From: Mesostigma viride | Lineage: Eukaryota; Streptophyta; Mesostigmatophyceae; Mesostigmatales; Mesostigmataceae | NCBI GenBank assembly: GCA_009746045.1 | Contig: RPFO01000097.1 | Coordinates: 744,646-774,645, forward strand | Direction of reading: 5' to 3' | Length of the DNA stretch: 30,000 nt | In this document: piece after piece, positions 1 through 10,865 of the stretch | Numbering within the stretch: the first letter of the stretch is position 1 | Layout: each line of letters opens with the position of its first letter | Position numbers and translations under genes: made by a program | Notes under the pieces: model-generated | Database searches by the model: none | The model's input: the letters and a program-made list of their open reading frames with translations, nothing else | What the model was told of the DNA's origin: nothing

Positions 1-653
1 GTAAGTGATACATGGCGTCTGTCAGCATGTTTCATCACAAAGAAAGAGGGCAGTTACGTACTTCCAGACCACTTAGTGCTAAGTGGCTTACGTGTTACTT
101 GTTTATCAGAATAAGAAATGGATATATCGTGCGATTTAAACTGCAATTTCTCATGCACAAATACGCATGTGGCGTACCTTCTATCAAAATGTTCGCAGCA
201 GGTGCTGTAGAGCTTAAGTTCGTTTTTTGTAACTATGTGCTTATAGGGCGGGTCCAGTGTCAACCATCATGCAGGCACCGTTTTATGATCGCACACGACG
301 AGGTGGCGAAAGCCGCCATAATTCCAGTTCAAAAGAATTTTTCCTTTCTTTATGTTACAAGTCCTTTTGAGTGGAATAACCCGATTAGTTACCACGACCC
401 TGTCCACCATAGCCTGGTCTTCTTAAATTAGGACTCAGATGTCTGCCCGCAGAAGTCGCGGCTTTGGTATGGCATATTCATGTTTACAAGAACTAGAATG
501 ATGTACTCACCGTCTTACCGTCGCCTCAGTTTTAGTTGCCAAGTACTACGTAGCATTTCTCCGTATTCCCAGATATTACTCATACGTATGGAAATATATC
601 CGGCCCTCGGCCACTACAGTATAGATTCTCTGCTGCCCATGTGCGGCGTGGGA

Positions 654-684
<31 letters not shown>

Positions 685-700
685 ACCTAAGGGGAGGGTC
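1..700. other. No recognisable gene; AT-balanced intergenic sequence
   Basis: Open frames here are short, overlap on both strands and show no motif I recognise. The only distinctive element is the repeat with a CAA microsatellite at about 627-678, listed separately. The first six bases read GTAAGT, which resembles a splice donor, but nothing upstream is available to test it. Confidence 0.4.
627..678 (+). repeat. Repeat end with (CAA)n tail; inverted partner at 24,541-24,587
   Basis: Bases 627-652 are identical to the reverse complement of 24,562-24,587 (26 of 26). In both places the block is followed within a few bases by a run of CAA units (eight or so here, about five at the partner). An identical block plus a matching simple-sequence tail suggests two copies of one dispersed retroposon-like repeat that ends in a CAA microsatellite. 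No coding capacity is seen. Confidence 0.6.
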
Positions 701-714
701 CCATAGAAATATAT

Positions 715-1720
715 CAAAACTTACCCCCCCTAACTAATAACTACAGAAATGCAACTGACAACCACCAGTGACTGAATGATGTTTGGGGACCATAAACATG
801 ATGTTTGGGCATGCATACCACCACTTGTTGGGGGTACTACCCCCAGCCATACACCGACTATGAGCTAAAAATAGAAAAAAACGCTGTCCGGGGCACATCT
901 TGCCCACTGGCAGAACAGTGGGAGAACCAGTTGCATGAAAAAAGCACACCCCATATAAAAATGTCATGGGACATCGTTTCTACCTAATTGGATCAACAAA
1001 ATCAGCACATCCCTTTGAGTTATTAATTTTTGGGCCAAAAATACGCTTTTTTAGGCGGGGCGTCCCCATACACACTCATAACACATCAATTAGGCCTGAA
1101 AAGCACAAGTCAAATTCTGTCATGACCATAGAAGGCACTGTCAAAGTTTGGTGGCATTCTGAGCTCAGCTGTAGCAGTTATTAAGGGGTCCGGACACACC
1201 TGAACCCCCCCAAATTGAATACACATGTTTTGCACTCAATACCCATTCTGGCAATGCAAATTATGATGGGGGGCCATAAATATGACCCTTGGGCATGCAT
1301 CTGGCTACTTTTTGAGTTCAAGGTCCATCACCATACATGTGCACGGAGCTATTTTTAGCGCGCACACCCCCTAAAAGCACGGATTGCCTAGGACAACCCC
1401 CCCACACTTGTGGACCAAACACCTCATTTTTGTCAAATCCCCACCCAGACCAAAGAATGGAGCTAATTTGCAGCACCAAAATCGCACGTCTGGGCATACT
1501 TATGCAGTTTACCGAAAAATACGTCTTTTTTGTGACTAAAAAAAAAAAATCAAATCAAATACGCATGGGTTGGGCCCAGGGAGTCAAAAATAACTTCCAC
1601 AGGGTGGGAATATCAATGGGACCAATTTTCAGCTCATTCTGACCACGTATGTGAACAGTTATGTTCTGTTGTATGAAAAAAAAAAATGCACGAAAATACG
1701 GTTTTATGCCAAATGGCTGC
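715..1720. repeat. Diverged tandem duplication, roughly 480-bp unit
   Basis: Segments starting near 720 and 1,204 share ordered landmarks. These are a C7 run followed by AT-rich sequence, a GGGG(A/G)CCATAAA(C/T)ATGA block followed by TTGGGCATGCAT, a GAGCTA block, an AAAAATACG block followed by a T run, and an ATTCTGAGCTC block followed by CAGTTAT. A third, shorter match follows around 1,625-1,720. The order is conserved but identity is low, so this is an old duplication. Function unknown; no credible coding frame. Confidence 0.35.
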
Positions 1721-3437
1721 ACCAATCACAACCTTGCCCACCACAGTGTGGGCAAACAAGGTGCCAGCAAGTTATTTATCATGCAAACTATCTTGGAATC
1801 AAAATTCAGGTCATTCTGAGCTAGACTGATGGCATAAACTAGTGTCCTCAACTGCCACCCCTCAACCCTAGTATAGACTGGCATGAGCTCAAACATAACC
1901 CTTTTCATCACCTGCCCACCACAAATCATCAGAATCCTAACATAGACGGCTGCCAATTGAGTTATACAAACAGCCACCAAATGCAGGATCAAGCTGAGCA
2001 TGAGCCTTGAGTACTAGAGAGGTCATTCATAGCATGCAGCACCACACTATGGTAGCATAGTTGGCAATCTTCATTGGTAATAACAGAAATGTTTAGAGGC
2101 CCAAGCAACGTTCAATAGCAACAGAAACATGTGGGATTAGATGGGTGACTCGTACATGCTAGCCACACCCCACACCTCACCATGGTTGTAAACCATGCTC
2201 AACAATAAGGTGCATAAACAGCATGCTCATCTACACGTGCTATGCTGACTTAGAGTAGAGGATGATGCCTCAATCAACCAGCAATAATAACACAATGTTC
2301 TAACCCTGCAGGTTCACATCACCCCGTTCAAAAACCAACCAACAAAACAGAACTGTAAGCGCAAACACGAAATACAGCAAAGCCATAAGAGAAATGGCTT
2401 GCAGCCATCCTCATAAGCATGGCTAGCATCCTTGAGAGCACATTGATTGTGAAGCATAGTGGCTGTGATCCACAAATCTAAAGAGGACACACACGTAAGC
2501 ATAGCTTACACATATACAAAGCATGGCCAGCAAGAGAAGTATAGCCACCTTGTTTCCCAGCACGTTGAGACGCACGGTTCATATGCTCGCCAGCTTGTTG
2601 CATGCCGCCCTCGAGGCATGCCGGGGTACGTGTTGAATATGCAATATAAGCACTCTGCCATCCAAATCCTTCCATATATCATTACATTAACGTAGCAGCT
2701 TACCTTGATATTACCCAATCCTAGACAGGATTTCAGAGCTTGCCACGCATAACGTAAGCGAATCGGTTGAAAGCTGCCGGAAAACTAGAGACGTGCATGC
2801 AGCAAGCGGCGAACAAAACAACGCACCCTTCCAGGAAACCGTGCTGAAAGCTTAGAATAAAGGGATTTCTAAACGCAATAGACTTCGGGGGTAACCACTG
2901 GATAATAGACGTACAATGGCATGCTATCTTTCCTGACAAGGCGCGCAAGAAATGCCAGCCACCCATGGACGGGTTGACAGCGCATAAAGCAGGACCTGGC
3001 GTTTTCTTTCCGAAAATGACGAGGAAAAGTAATAAAATAAAAGGTTCTTTAACATTTTCAATCTCCCCGTTAATGAACGTTGCTTTCTGCATCGCTAGGG
3101 ACTAAGAACCTTTGTAATTATCGCTGTAGGCATGTATTGCTGCTTATTCGTTGCGGCAAGATTTCCGGGCCAGACCCCCTCGCAAACGCGGATGAAAAAT
3201 GGCATCGATGTCGTCAATAATGCATCTTCGGCTACGCAAGATCATGATGAAACTTTGATTTGACGCATCTGCATAATTTTCTGCGGTCTTATTGCCATAT
3301 TACTGCATTTATTACCTAACGCACGTCGCCATGGCCAACTTGGCGCAAGGGCTACGCGCATCGTGCACCACAATTTCACGTGCCGGGTACCGGCGCGAAT
3401 TTTTTGGCGCGAAATAATTCCGGTGTGTCCGGACCCC
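1185..3437. mobile_element. Possible non-autonomous DNA element with 16-bp terminal inverted repeats
   Basis: GGGGTCCGGACACACC at 1,185-1,200 is the exact reverse complement of 3,422-3,437. The right end coincides with the 3' end of a repeat family seen again at about 4,866 and 13,725, which supports a real element boundary. The left inverted repeat is preceded by TTAA, but no matching target duplication is visible on the right. No transposase frame lies inside, so a non-autonomous or decayed element is the best reading. Part of the motif, GTCCGGAC, is self-palindromic, so chance pairing is easier than for a random 16-mer. Confidence 0.35.
2905..3437 (+). repeat. Dispersed repeat family, copy 1 (most diverged)
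   Basis: This copy shares the ordered blocks of copies 2 and 3: GGCGC(A)AGAAA near the start, a TACCGAAAATGACG-like block, GATG...GTCATCAATAA in the middle, then CGTCGCCATGGCCA. It ends in a segment rich in GGTACC, GCGAATTTTTT and GGCGC followed by GGACCCC. Identity to the other copies is clearly lower than theirs to each other. No coding frame is conserved among the copies. Confidence 0.5.
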
Positions 3438-4310
3438 ATTTTTTGGCAGTTGGCCACCTGTGCAGACGCTAAGGAGGGCATTAGTGAGTATTAAGGCACA
3501 CTAACACTTCCTATGCCATCCAAAAGGCTCCTGACCATGCCCAATTCGACCACAATGTACAAGGAGGTGGCTGGGCACGTCATGTGCCCTTGCCTCACCT
3601 CGACACGGGCAACCTGTTCCGTGTGTGCACAACAATGAGGCAGGTAGCTCAACATGCCTAGTAGCCAACACTTCTAAAGCATATTCCAGGTTTATTATGG
3701 TGTGGGCATCATCCCAAAACCAAGCTCAAACACACCCTAGAAAGCCATATCCACTAATTGCCCAACAAGGGTAACAACAGACAGTCCACAGAGAAAGCAG
3801 AATTATCATACATGCTGCTTGCCAAGGCTTCTTACCATGGTTACCTTGCCTTGCCAGCATATGAATTAGGGCTCTCCCATTTTAGTGGGAGAAAGGCCAA
3901 CAAGACAACGATAACCCCTACCTACGTGCAGTTCCACCCATGCAGTATGCCCCTCAGAAAAACCACTGCCACCTTTCTTTCCAGCGCAATCGTTTGCCAA
4001 GAAACAAACTCAAGCTTGTGAGCCTCTAACCACAATGAAGCCTCTGCTAAGAAAGGCCGCGTCAATATTCACACAAAACTGAGTGCTGTTAGCAATCTCC
4101 TTCCAAGAAACCACTCAGCAAATCCCTGACAACTTGACGATATGCCACGGTCACGCTTTGATACATCCCAGCCATGCAACGTACATAAAAACCACTTAAA
4201 GGTGCCAGGAATCTGGCGATGCGCAGCACGGAATGGCATTATACCTGGCGCGAACTGCACGGAAAGAAGCCGAAAACTTGCGTTGATAACCCATAAAGGA
4301 AGCGAAACAT
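3438..4310. other. Intergenic sequence, nothing recognised
   Basis: The stretch contains only short unrelated open frames, such as an 87-codon frame at 3,758-4,021 that matches no family I know. It sits between copies 1 and 2 of the dispersed repeat and may include more of an unrecognised element. Confidence 0.3.
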
Positions 4311-4324
4311 TCATAGGGTCACGT

Positions 4325-4870
4325 TGATCACACGATCGTACCATTACTGGAATTGTCCTTCGCCCAGCGGCGCAAGAAAGAACAACCTTCCATGGAATAA
4401 TAAGACGCGCATCCCGCGAGCCTAGAGAGTGTCTTACCGATCATGACGGAAATCTTGCCGAAACCCAGCAAATTTTTTAAAGCTTTACCAATAACGATTT
4501 AAACGCATCCTTGACGCTAGGTAAAGCCCATAAAACCTGACAATCACCGCCGCCAGCGTGCATTCTAATTTATTCCTCTCGACGAAAACATCAGATTGGA
4601 CCCCCGTGGCGATGGTCATCAATAAAATCATCGACACTGCAAAAAACGCGAACTCCGCTACGAAGTAGTATCATTTACTCATCGTCTTTAAGATTCGCTC
4701 AGTTTCTCTGCATTCCGCGAGCTATCTTTTTCTACTCTGCCTGAAAGCACGTCGCCATGGCCAGCTCCAGTAGGGGTGCGCGCCCCATGCACCACTTTTT
4801 CACGGTACGGACGGGTACCGCGAATTTTTCGGCACCAAAATATTCGCGCCGGGACCGTCCCCTTAATACA
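4325..4870 (+). repeat. Dispersed repeat family, copy 2
   Basis: It aligns almost end to end with 13,190-13,730. Shared landmarks include GATCGTACCATTAC, CCCAGCGGCGCAAGAAAGA, GACGCGCATCC, TGACGGAAATCTTGC, AACGCATCCTTGACGCTA, AATCACCGCCGCCAGCGTGC, GATGGTCATCAATAAAAT, GCCATGGCCAGCTCC and CACGGTACGGACGGGTACC. The 3' end is in a GGGACCGTCCCC context. It is non-coding and the transposition class is unknown. Confidence 0.75.
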
Positions 4871-5063
4871 GTAGCGTCGCGGGCCGTGCAGTGGGCGCAT
4901 GCACACAATAATCATCTTTTTTTTTATATCAACAACAACAAGTTTTTTGGGCCAATCAATACTGAGGGCGCCGATTACGTGAGTTTTAGATTCAGTTTGT
5001 ACGTGGCGGTCGCCTGTCATCGCCGAGACGGCGACCGATATCGCCCCCTTGCATATACGTTTG

Positions 5064-5700
5064 CATTGACGTTGTGTGGCTCGCTCCTTGGCTCTTAGCC
5101 ATGTGGTTGGTGCATCCGAAGCGGCGGGCTACTGACACGGCGGATTGACGGAGCGGTCACGGATTGAGACACGGCGGGCTGAGCGGGCCAAGGTAAGGCC
5201 GCCGGCCGGCGACCTCGGGCACCAGTGTCAGTCGGTCATGCGGTGGTGCCCTTTGTCACTACATGTAGTGGTCTTGGAGGAGTTGGGGGCCATGGGGACC
5301 CTGACCGACCGCGGCGGCTTCTTTAATAAGGAGTGCTGCCGGCTCCGGGAGAACCGCCAGGACCTGGAGGGCCAACGGGCCCCTTGGTCGGTGAGGACCC
5401 GGCTGGACGGCGTCGTCGTACCGGGCGCCAACGACGCCTTTCAACTGAATAGCCGGCGCCGGCTTACCCGGGCTATGGCTGACATCTTGCTCCACCGCAC
5501 GCGGGCTGACTTTGTGGCGCAGCACGGTCATAAGGCTGTTTTACTGCGTTCCATGTTGTGGAGTGTCCGTCCCATGCCGGCTGTAGTTATTTTGTCATGC
5601 ATGGTATCTCTTGTCGGTTAGCATTGGCTTTGTTTATTGTTAGCGTTGGCTTTGTTCATGTTTGATTGGGTGCCTTCCCTCTGATGTAAGTAGTTATAAT
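5064..5700 (+). mobile_element. LINE 3' fragment (copy C), restriction-like endonuclease end
   Basis: This is a 5'-truncated, degenerate non-LTR retrotransposon end. The sequence around 5,064-5,620 parallels the endonuclease C-terminus of the copy at 11,162-12,406. It reads ATTGACG (the IDV motif), then CTTGGCTCTTAGCCA, then the frame with VLEELGAMGTLTD, KECCRLRENR, LEGQRAPWS, LTRAMADILLHRTRADF and a stop near 5,619. Frame changes and stops before about 5,220 show it is dead. The 3' untranslated part resembles copy B more than copy A and ends in CTGATGTAAGTAGTTATAAT, the same tail motif found in both minus-strand copies. Repeat copy 2 lies about 200 bp upstream. Confidence 0.75.
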
Positions 5701-6655
5701 GCGGCGGAGGTGCGCATTGATCGCAAACATGTCCAGCCGACCGAATCAGCATGGGACAACCTAATCTTCATGGTATCCCAGGAGGATGGCCGCACACCCT
5801 CATGACAACACCGCGCAAACCCCTGCAAATCGGGGAGTGGGTGAGCTACTACCTTCTTCAGTACCTTGCTTGAAAACGACACGTCTAACACGAGGGTCAT
5901 TTCATCGTTGTGGTCGCGCCGGGGTATTACCATACAACTCATACATGAGGCACCCGGCGGCCAAGGAACGTTGGGCAAATTGATTACGTCCTACGTCTGC
6001 GTTCCAGCACATCAATGATGTCACCACATTCGAGAGGTCCCGTGGTCACTGCCACAGGCACGCATGTTACCCCTGGACCCCACCACAATGATACGAGACA
6101 TCACATGGTTGCACTGTTGGTAAGGGGCGCCTTGACACACTCTCTTTGGACCCGCTCGAATTCGTGTGGGTCCTCACAACGGACGGCATCCCAATGACGA
6201 AATGCATGTGCGAGTACACGGCAGATTGAAGATATCGGCTTGTTCTGCATAAACATCACAGGATGCACCCGTGTCGCCAACGGCCGGGCTACACCTGGAT
6301 GAAGAACATTACCTAGGCAGTGGATCACCCCCCAGTCGACAAACGGGCCCCCGGCCGACGTCCAACACCTGCTAATGCATAGGCCACCAGGCCATCGGGG
6401 TCAATTCCCACCAAGTGCACCATCGGTACTCCCACGCGGCGGCGTGCCGGCCTATGCACCTTCCTAGATGAAACCATTGAACACCGATTCTTGGAATGCC
6501 AGCTCGCATTGGTGATCAATGGCAATGGTTACTGGGGGTATGGGCAAAGTGGACGGCCAATGGCCATTACACCACCAACCACCGCGGTCACCATCTCTAC
6601 AATCGTTTTTGGCATCAGCATCACTATTCACGGGGACACGGGCATGCACACGGGA
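5701..6655 (+). pseudogene. Degenerate retrotransposon-derived region with zinc-knuckle-like remnant
   Basis: No intact frame exists. A frame covering about 6,408-6,662 contains CTFLDETIEHRFLECQLA, a C...ET..H.F..C pattern like the zinc-binding domain that follows reverse transcriptase in many LINEs. Upstream pieces in shifting frames, for example PRKPLQIGEWVSYYLLQYLA near 5,803, look like eroded coding sequence. The assignment rests on this short motif and on the retroelement-rich surroundings. The alternative is unrelated sequence with a chance motif. Confidence 0.3.
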
Positions 6656-7080
6656 ATTAATTAATTAATTAATTAAACACGTGCTCCCGTTGGGGAGTCA
6701 CGGAGCACCTAAGTGCTTTTAATCCCTGAGTGTGCACAACGGGTACATAGGGGGGCAGAGTCCTCAGAAACCCCCCCCTTAATTCCCTCACGCCACAGGC
6801 ATGGCACAGGGTGCTCAATCGGACCCGTATAATAACTCAACGATCCGGGGCATCCCCTGTGGATGCAATATGTCCCTTGTGAGCATTGTGTTGCGGTGGA
6901 GACGTGAGCAAACAAGCAGTGCTATGCGAAGCGCACAGCTAGGCTGGCTGATGTCTGCGACTCTGCGTAGGCTACGGCTGGTTTGGCTATGCATGGCTAC
7001 GTTCTACCCTGCATTGGCATAATTTGCGCTATGGAATGGCGATGTCAAGGTTGCGTCACCCGAGCATTGGTGCTAAATGG
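6651..7080 (+). repeat. (TTAA)n-headed dispersed repeat, unit 1
   Basis: The unit begins with about five TTAA repeats, then a hairpin in which GTGCTCC pairs with GGAGCAC around GTTGGGGAGTCAC, then TTTTAATCCCTG. Later blocks are shared with 10,437-10,790: the GGCATG(G/C)CACAG block, AACGATCCGG, TGTG(G)GTGCAATA and GGCTATGGCTGGTT-like sequence. It directly follows the decayed retroelement segment, so it could be an element's 3' tail or an independent short element. No coding sequence seen. Confidence 0.6.
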
Positions 7081-7085
7081 CTAAT

Positions 7086-8508
7086 CTAGCCCGTAGGGGG
7101 CTTCCGCACAGCTGGTTGTTGACGATCAGGTCCCCGCCCCGCCAGAAAACCTTGGGCTTCTTGGGGTCTTGCTTGTGGCGCGGAGGTACTCTGGCCACTG
7201 GTCACGTCGCTGCTACAGCCTGCTGAGCGGGGGCAGGTCGTCGTCCAGCGTCCAGGAGAGGTCATGCAGCTTGAATCTTGCGACTGCCACGAGAGGAAGA
7301 GACGCTTATCCTCAATGGAACGGAAGGCATGAGCAGGACTGGTGGGGGTGCCGCCTTGTCCCGTGAGTGGGGAGGGCGGTGCCCATCCATGCAGTTCTAA
7401 TTTATACCTACGAGTTCCAGTTGGGTAGGGAGCTTGCTCGATCCTGAGCTCGGCCTCAAGAGACTTGACCGTCTCCCCTGGCTGCTGCTCGAAACAATGC
7501 AGCACCACTGAGTCTTGGCATTGGCGGCGGGCCAGTGTCCTCGCGCGCCGGCTCGAGTCGGCTCGGCGTTGAGCTTCCATCTCCTGCAGCTTGGTGGCGA
7601 TCGATGGCATCCGTGGTCGAGGTGGTCGCTGACCGCAGTAGGTCCGCGTAGGAGTGCTGCGATCGAGAGGCTGCCATCTGCCGGTCGGGTGGGCTGGGCA
7701 GCCGATGGTGGCGGTCTGCGCTGCAATCGCCGGGACCTGCGCGGCCAGGACCTCAGTTTGGGCGGTGATGGCGTCGAGCTTCTTGACGAGCAGGCCGCAC
7801 TTGCCCTCCACCTGATTTAGGCTAGAAATGAGGGCTGCATGCGCCTCAGAAGCTTGCGATGCGGTTTGCAGCGCCGTGAGCTGGGGTTGAAGCTTGTTGG
7901 CAACCTTGGTTTCCACATTGGAGACCCGGGCCTCCAACGGCCGTGTTGAGCGAGGTGGTCAGTGAGGTCAGCTTCTCGGCCAGCGGCTACATAGGTCACG
8001 TGCTCCTCCTGTCGGCAGCACTGCGCGGATGTCATCCTTTCTGAGGGAGGGTCGAGCGGGTGTGGCTGCGGGCGCGGGGGCTGGGTCGCGTAAATATGCA
8101 GTGATGAGAGCTGCTTCGTCGAGCTAGAAGTGGCTGGTCAGGATCGTCATGCGCCGGAACGCCTCGTTGGAGGTGAAGAGGCGCGACACCTCGTTAGCGT
8201 CGTCGTAATTGAAAGCCTTTCCGTCAAGCGTAACAATCTTGCGTTCTTTAACCAGGTACTGGAGGACCTGGTCCACCTGTCCCGGGGACAGAGTTTGCCA
8301 ATGGAATAAGGTAAAGTTTCATTGCCGGGGAGAAAGCGAGGCCATTTTGGCGGGTCGTGGCAGGGTTTCTTGGGCTCGGGCGAGGCGCGTGGCGATGGGT
8401 TTCCCGGGAAATCCAGACGGCTGGGCGAGAACAATGGCGAGTGGGTTGGGCTGCCAGGGAGCCGGAAAGTTTTTTTTCCAGACTGCGTTTAGCTTTTGGG
8501 GTCGTCAT
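7086..8508 (-). pseudogene. Broken LINE ORF1/gag-like region
   Basis: Read on the minus strand, the region starts with MTTPKAKRSLEKKL at 8,508 and then needs several frame changes to stay open. One frame gives QVDQVLQYLVKERKIVTLDG followed by NEVSRLFTSNEAFRRM and LTSHF, then a TAG at about 8,124 with open sequence resuming in the same frame. After another shift, a frame from 7,937 to 7,086 (TTG-initiated) gives a heptad-like coiled coil (VSNVETKVANKLQPQLTALQ and on), a second helical stretch (IATKLQEMEAQRRADSSRR) and GETVKSLEAELR. Another frame near the end contains DLIVNNQLCGSPL, which resembles an ORF1 C-terminus. The coiled coil followed by a basic segment fits a LINE ORF1-type RNA-binding protein. 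A gag-like protein of another element is equally possible. It is clearly inactive. Confidence 0.45.
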
Positions 8509-8590
8509 ATCCTGAATCCTGTCACGTGCGTAACTTTTTATATATATTACGTTTCAGTCGTAACCAATAATATACTGGCGGGTGCGTCTT

Positions 8591-8624
8591 GAGGAGACGC
8601 ATCGAATGAGGAGACGCATCGAAT
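8591..8624. repeat. 17-bp tandem duplication
   Basis: GAGGAGACGCATCGAAT occurs twice back to back (8,591-8,607 and 8,608-8,624). The first copy also forms a small hairpin with GCGTCTT just upstream. It lies just outside the 5' side of the ORF1-like region and could be an insertion scar. Confidence 0.6.
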
Positions 8625-8717
8625 GCAAGTACTCTGACTGAATTCGGGGCTCAGACGCAAAAGTTCTGAGCGCCGCCGACAGCCATCATCATCGACAAGT
8701 CCTGCCCTACCATACCC

Positions 8718-8996
8718 ATGGTGGCTACACGGGAAGCGAGCCCGATCACAGCCAACCACATGGCCTGGGTATGGCTTTGTACGACGATGCTCCACACCAT
8801 TTGGCACGTACGCAACGAGACCGTCTTCAAACTATGCAACGACTTCAAACTACGCGACGAGTACACTATAGAGGTGGCGCGCCGTCCGCCGGTTTATTTC
8901 CTGCTGGACTCTACTATAGCCATGCGTCGGTATTGGCTCAGACTTGACCACGGAACGACACAAAGTATATGCCCAGGACCCAGACCCTTGAAATGA
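8718..8996 (+). pseudogene. Possible LINE ORF2 C-terminal remnant
   Basis: A 92-codon frame contains TTMLHTIWHVRNETVFKLCN. The pattern LH.IW..RN...F is typical of the segment following the zinc-binding domain after LINE reverse transcriptases. No reverse transcriptase motif is found upstream, and the reading frame does not extend, so this would be a truncated fragment. It lies on the opposite strand to the ORF1-like region and therefore belongs to a different insertion. Identification rests on one motif only. Confidence 0.35.
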
Positions 8997-8999
8997 TGT

Positions 9000-10436
9000 C
9001 CCCAAGGCCATTATTGGAAACCATCTTTCATGCACTCCTGGGAAAGTGGGGATGAATAAGGTCTGTTGTACACTCATGCCGGACGATGATATATCTTCAG
9101 TACAATGGCTACCATGATGGTCGCTGGGCGCACCTGATTAATGCGGGCAACCCAAATGAGGTTTACTCTAGGTTCCTGGCTTATTTTGGCATTCCTAGGT
9201 TTCTTAAATGGAATTAATAACACCCATTTCCCGGAAAAAATAATATGGGCCACGAACTGAACCTGCCTGGCAATTACCCAGTTCGGTCACTTCGGCCAAC
9301 GTGACTAGTGACATGGACGAACAAGATACAGAAAGCGCGCCATAGCCTGCGGGTGGCAACGTTTTCAAGGAGCATTTGAAAGATGGAGGTAATTGTACGC
9401 GTTCCCCACCGGATACGCGACTATATTATGTGTGTCGTGTTCCCATCCATGCCCACATCGTAAACTGTTTCGGTGGCAAGTTTCATCAAGTCCTGCCTCC
9501 TGATGGAGTACATCGCACACGACCAGATGGCATTTCACCGTTCTTACGCAAGGGAGCTCAATTAACCATGCATTTCCGCATTGAACCGGGACGGAATTCA
9601 CGGAAAGGAGTCAGTGAATCAAAACTCTTTAACATCTCTCATAAACCTGACGCCAGCGAGCTACGGTACGTCCATTCGTTTCCTAATACGGTTCGGAGAC
9701 AACTACGGGATAAAAATGCTTTCATGTGGTTAATCCTCGGCCCACAGATGGGTAGCTGCCTGCTAAGGTGAGCTTATTGCCGCCGTGGCGGCGGCCATAA
9801 CCGTAGGTAGAGCTAGCCCGTTAACCAACCGCCAATTGCTGAAAACCGCCTGTGAAGCGCCCAATGTGGAGAACTCCGCATGACTTGGTGAGCTCAGATG
9901 CATTAATATCCCAGGTTCCACTCGGCAATTTGCGGTCACTGTGGCTTTTCCTTGAGCAGGTCTCTAGAGCCGGGTCGTGGCAAACTTACTTGCTTATGCG
10001 GCCAACCAGGTAGACACCTCCTCCTATGGCAGGGTCCCCTTGTCCCGTTGCAACCCATTGGCAAACTTGCGCATGCCCCGAGTGACGCGGCGCGACCCGG
10101 ACCTATGTGACACAATATTTGCTTGAGAATGCAGGGCTTCTCCCGGGGCCGATCTGTACTCCGCGCGCGCGTGATACCGACAGGGAGAAATGGGCTGCGG
10201 TCTGCGAGAAGCACCTTCCTGAGGGGCATGCTCCTGTTTTCTCCCCACGGGCCCCGCGGCCCATTGCTAGAATGCAGCTAGGCTAAAAGTCTGCAGGTGG
10301 AGGTTATTGCCCCCGAGGATAGCCGCTACACTACCGCGCCTCCTCTGCCGTTACAGTAGAGGACAGCTCAGATGAGGATTATATCCCCCTCTAGTGACTA
10401 TGTGGTTGGGGCATGATGCAGACGATATTTGTCACT
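9000..10436. other. No gene recognised
   Basis: The longest frame is 131 codons at 9,376-9,771 on +. It matches no family I can name and has overlapping frames on the other strand. Composition is similar to the flanking retroelement debris. No terminal repeats or RNA genes are seen. Confidence 0.3.
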
Positions 10437-10865
10437 TTCGTGTAATTAATTAATTAATTAATTAAACTCGTGCTCCCGTTGGGGAGTCACGGAGCACCGA
10501 AGTGTTTTTAATCCCTGTGTGTGCACTACAGGAGAAAGGGCAGAGACCCCCAGTCTCCTTCATGCCAAAGGCATGCCACAGCTGCAATCGGGCGCGGCTA
10601 GCTAAAAGGACAGGCTAACGATCCGGCAAACTGTGGGTGCAATAAGACCCATGTGAGCATGTCATAGCAAGAAGCGTGGGCAAGTAATCTGAACATAGCC
10701 AGGGCGTAGCATGGCTGTACTAGAACTAGGCTAAGGCTATGGCTGGTTGTGTACCGTGCGTTGGCGGCACGTGACTAGGTTTGTTGGCACAGCTAGGCAA
10801 ACATTCTAGGCATGGCTGCCTTAGCGACAGTGACTCCAATGGTTACAAGCTAGGGCTATTGCTAT
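10437..10865 (+). repeat. (TTAA)n-headed dispersed repeat, unit 2
   Basis: It starts with TTCGTGTAATTAATT and about five TTAA units, then the GTGCTCC...GGAGCAC hairpin and TTTTTAATCCCTG. It stays alignable with unit 1 (6,651-7,080) through AACGATCCGG and GGCTATGGCTGGTT. Unit 3 follows directly, starting with the same ATTCGTGTAATTA, so units 2 and 3 are arranged head to tail. Confidence 0.6.

Noticed and set aside
1-6. GTAAGT as the splice donor of a gene entering from the left
   Set aside because: No upstream exon is visible and no downstream exon could be matched to it.
480-737. Poly-asparagine protein from the CAA microsatellite
   Set aside because: The run is a simple-sequence tail of a dispersed repeat and the rest of the frame has no features.
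9376-9771. 131-codon plus-strand frame as a gene
   Set aside because: No recognisable domain and overlapping frames on both strands in repeat-rich DNA. Kept only as part of an unassigned stretch.
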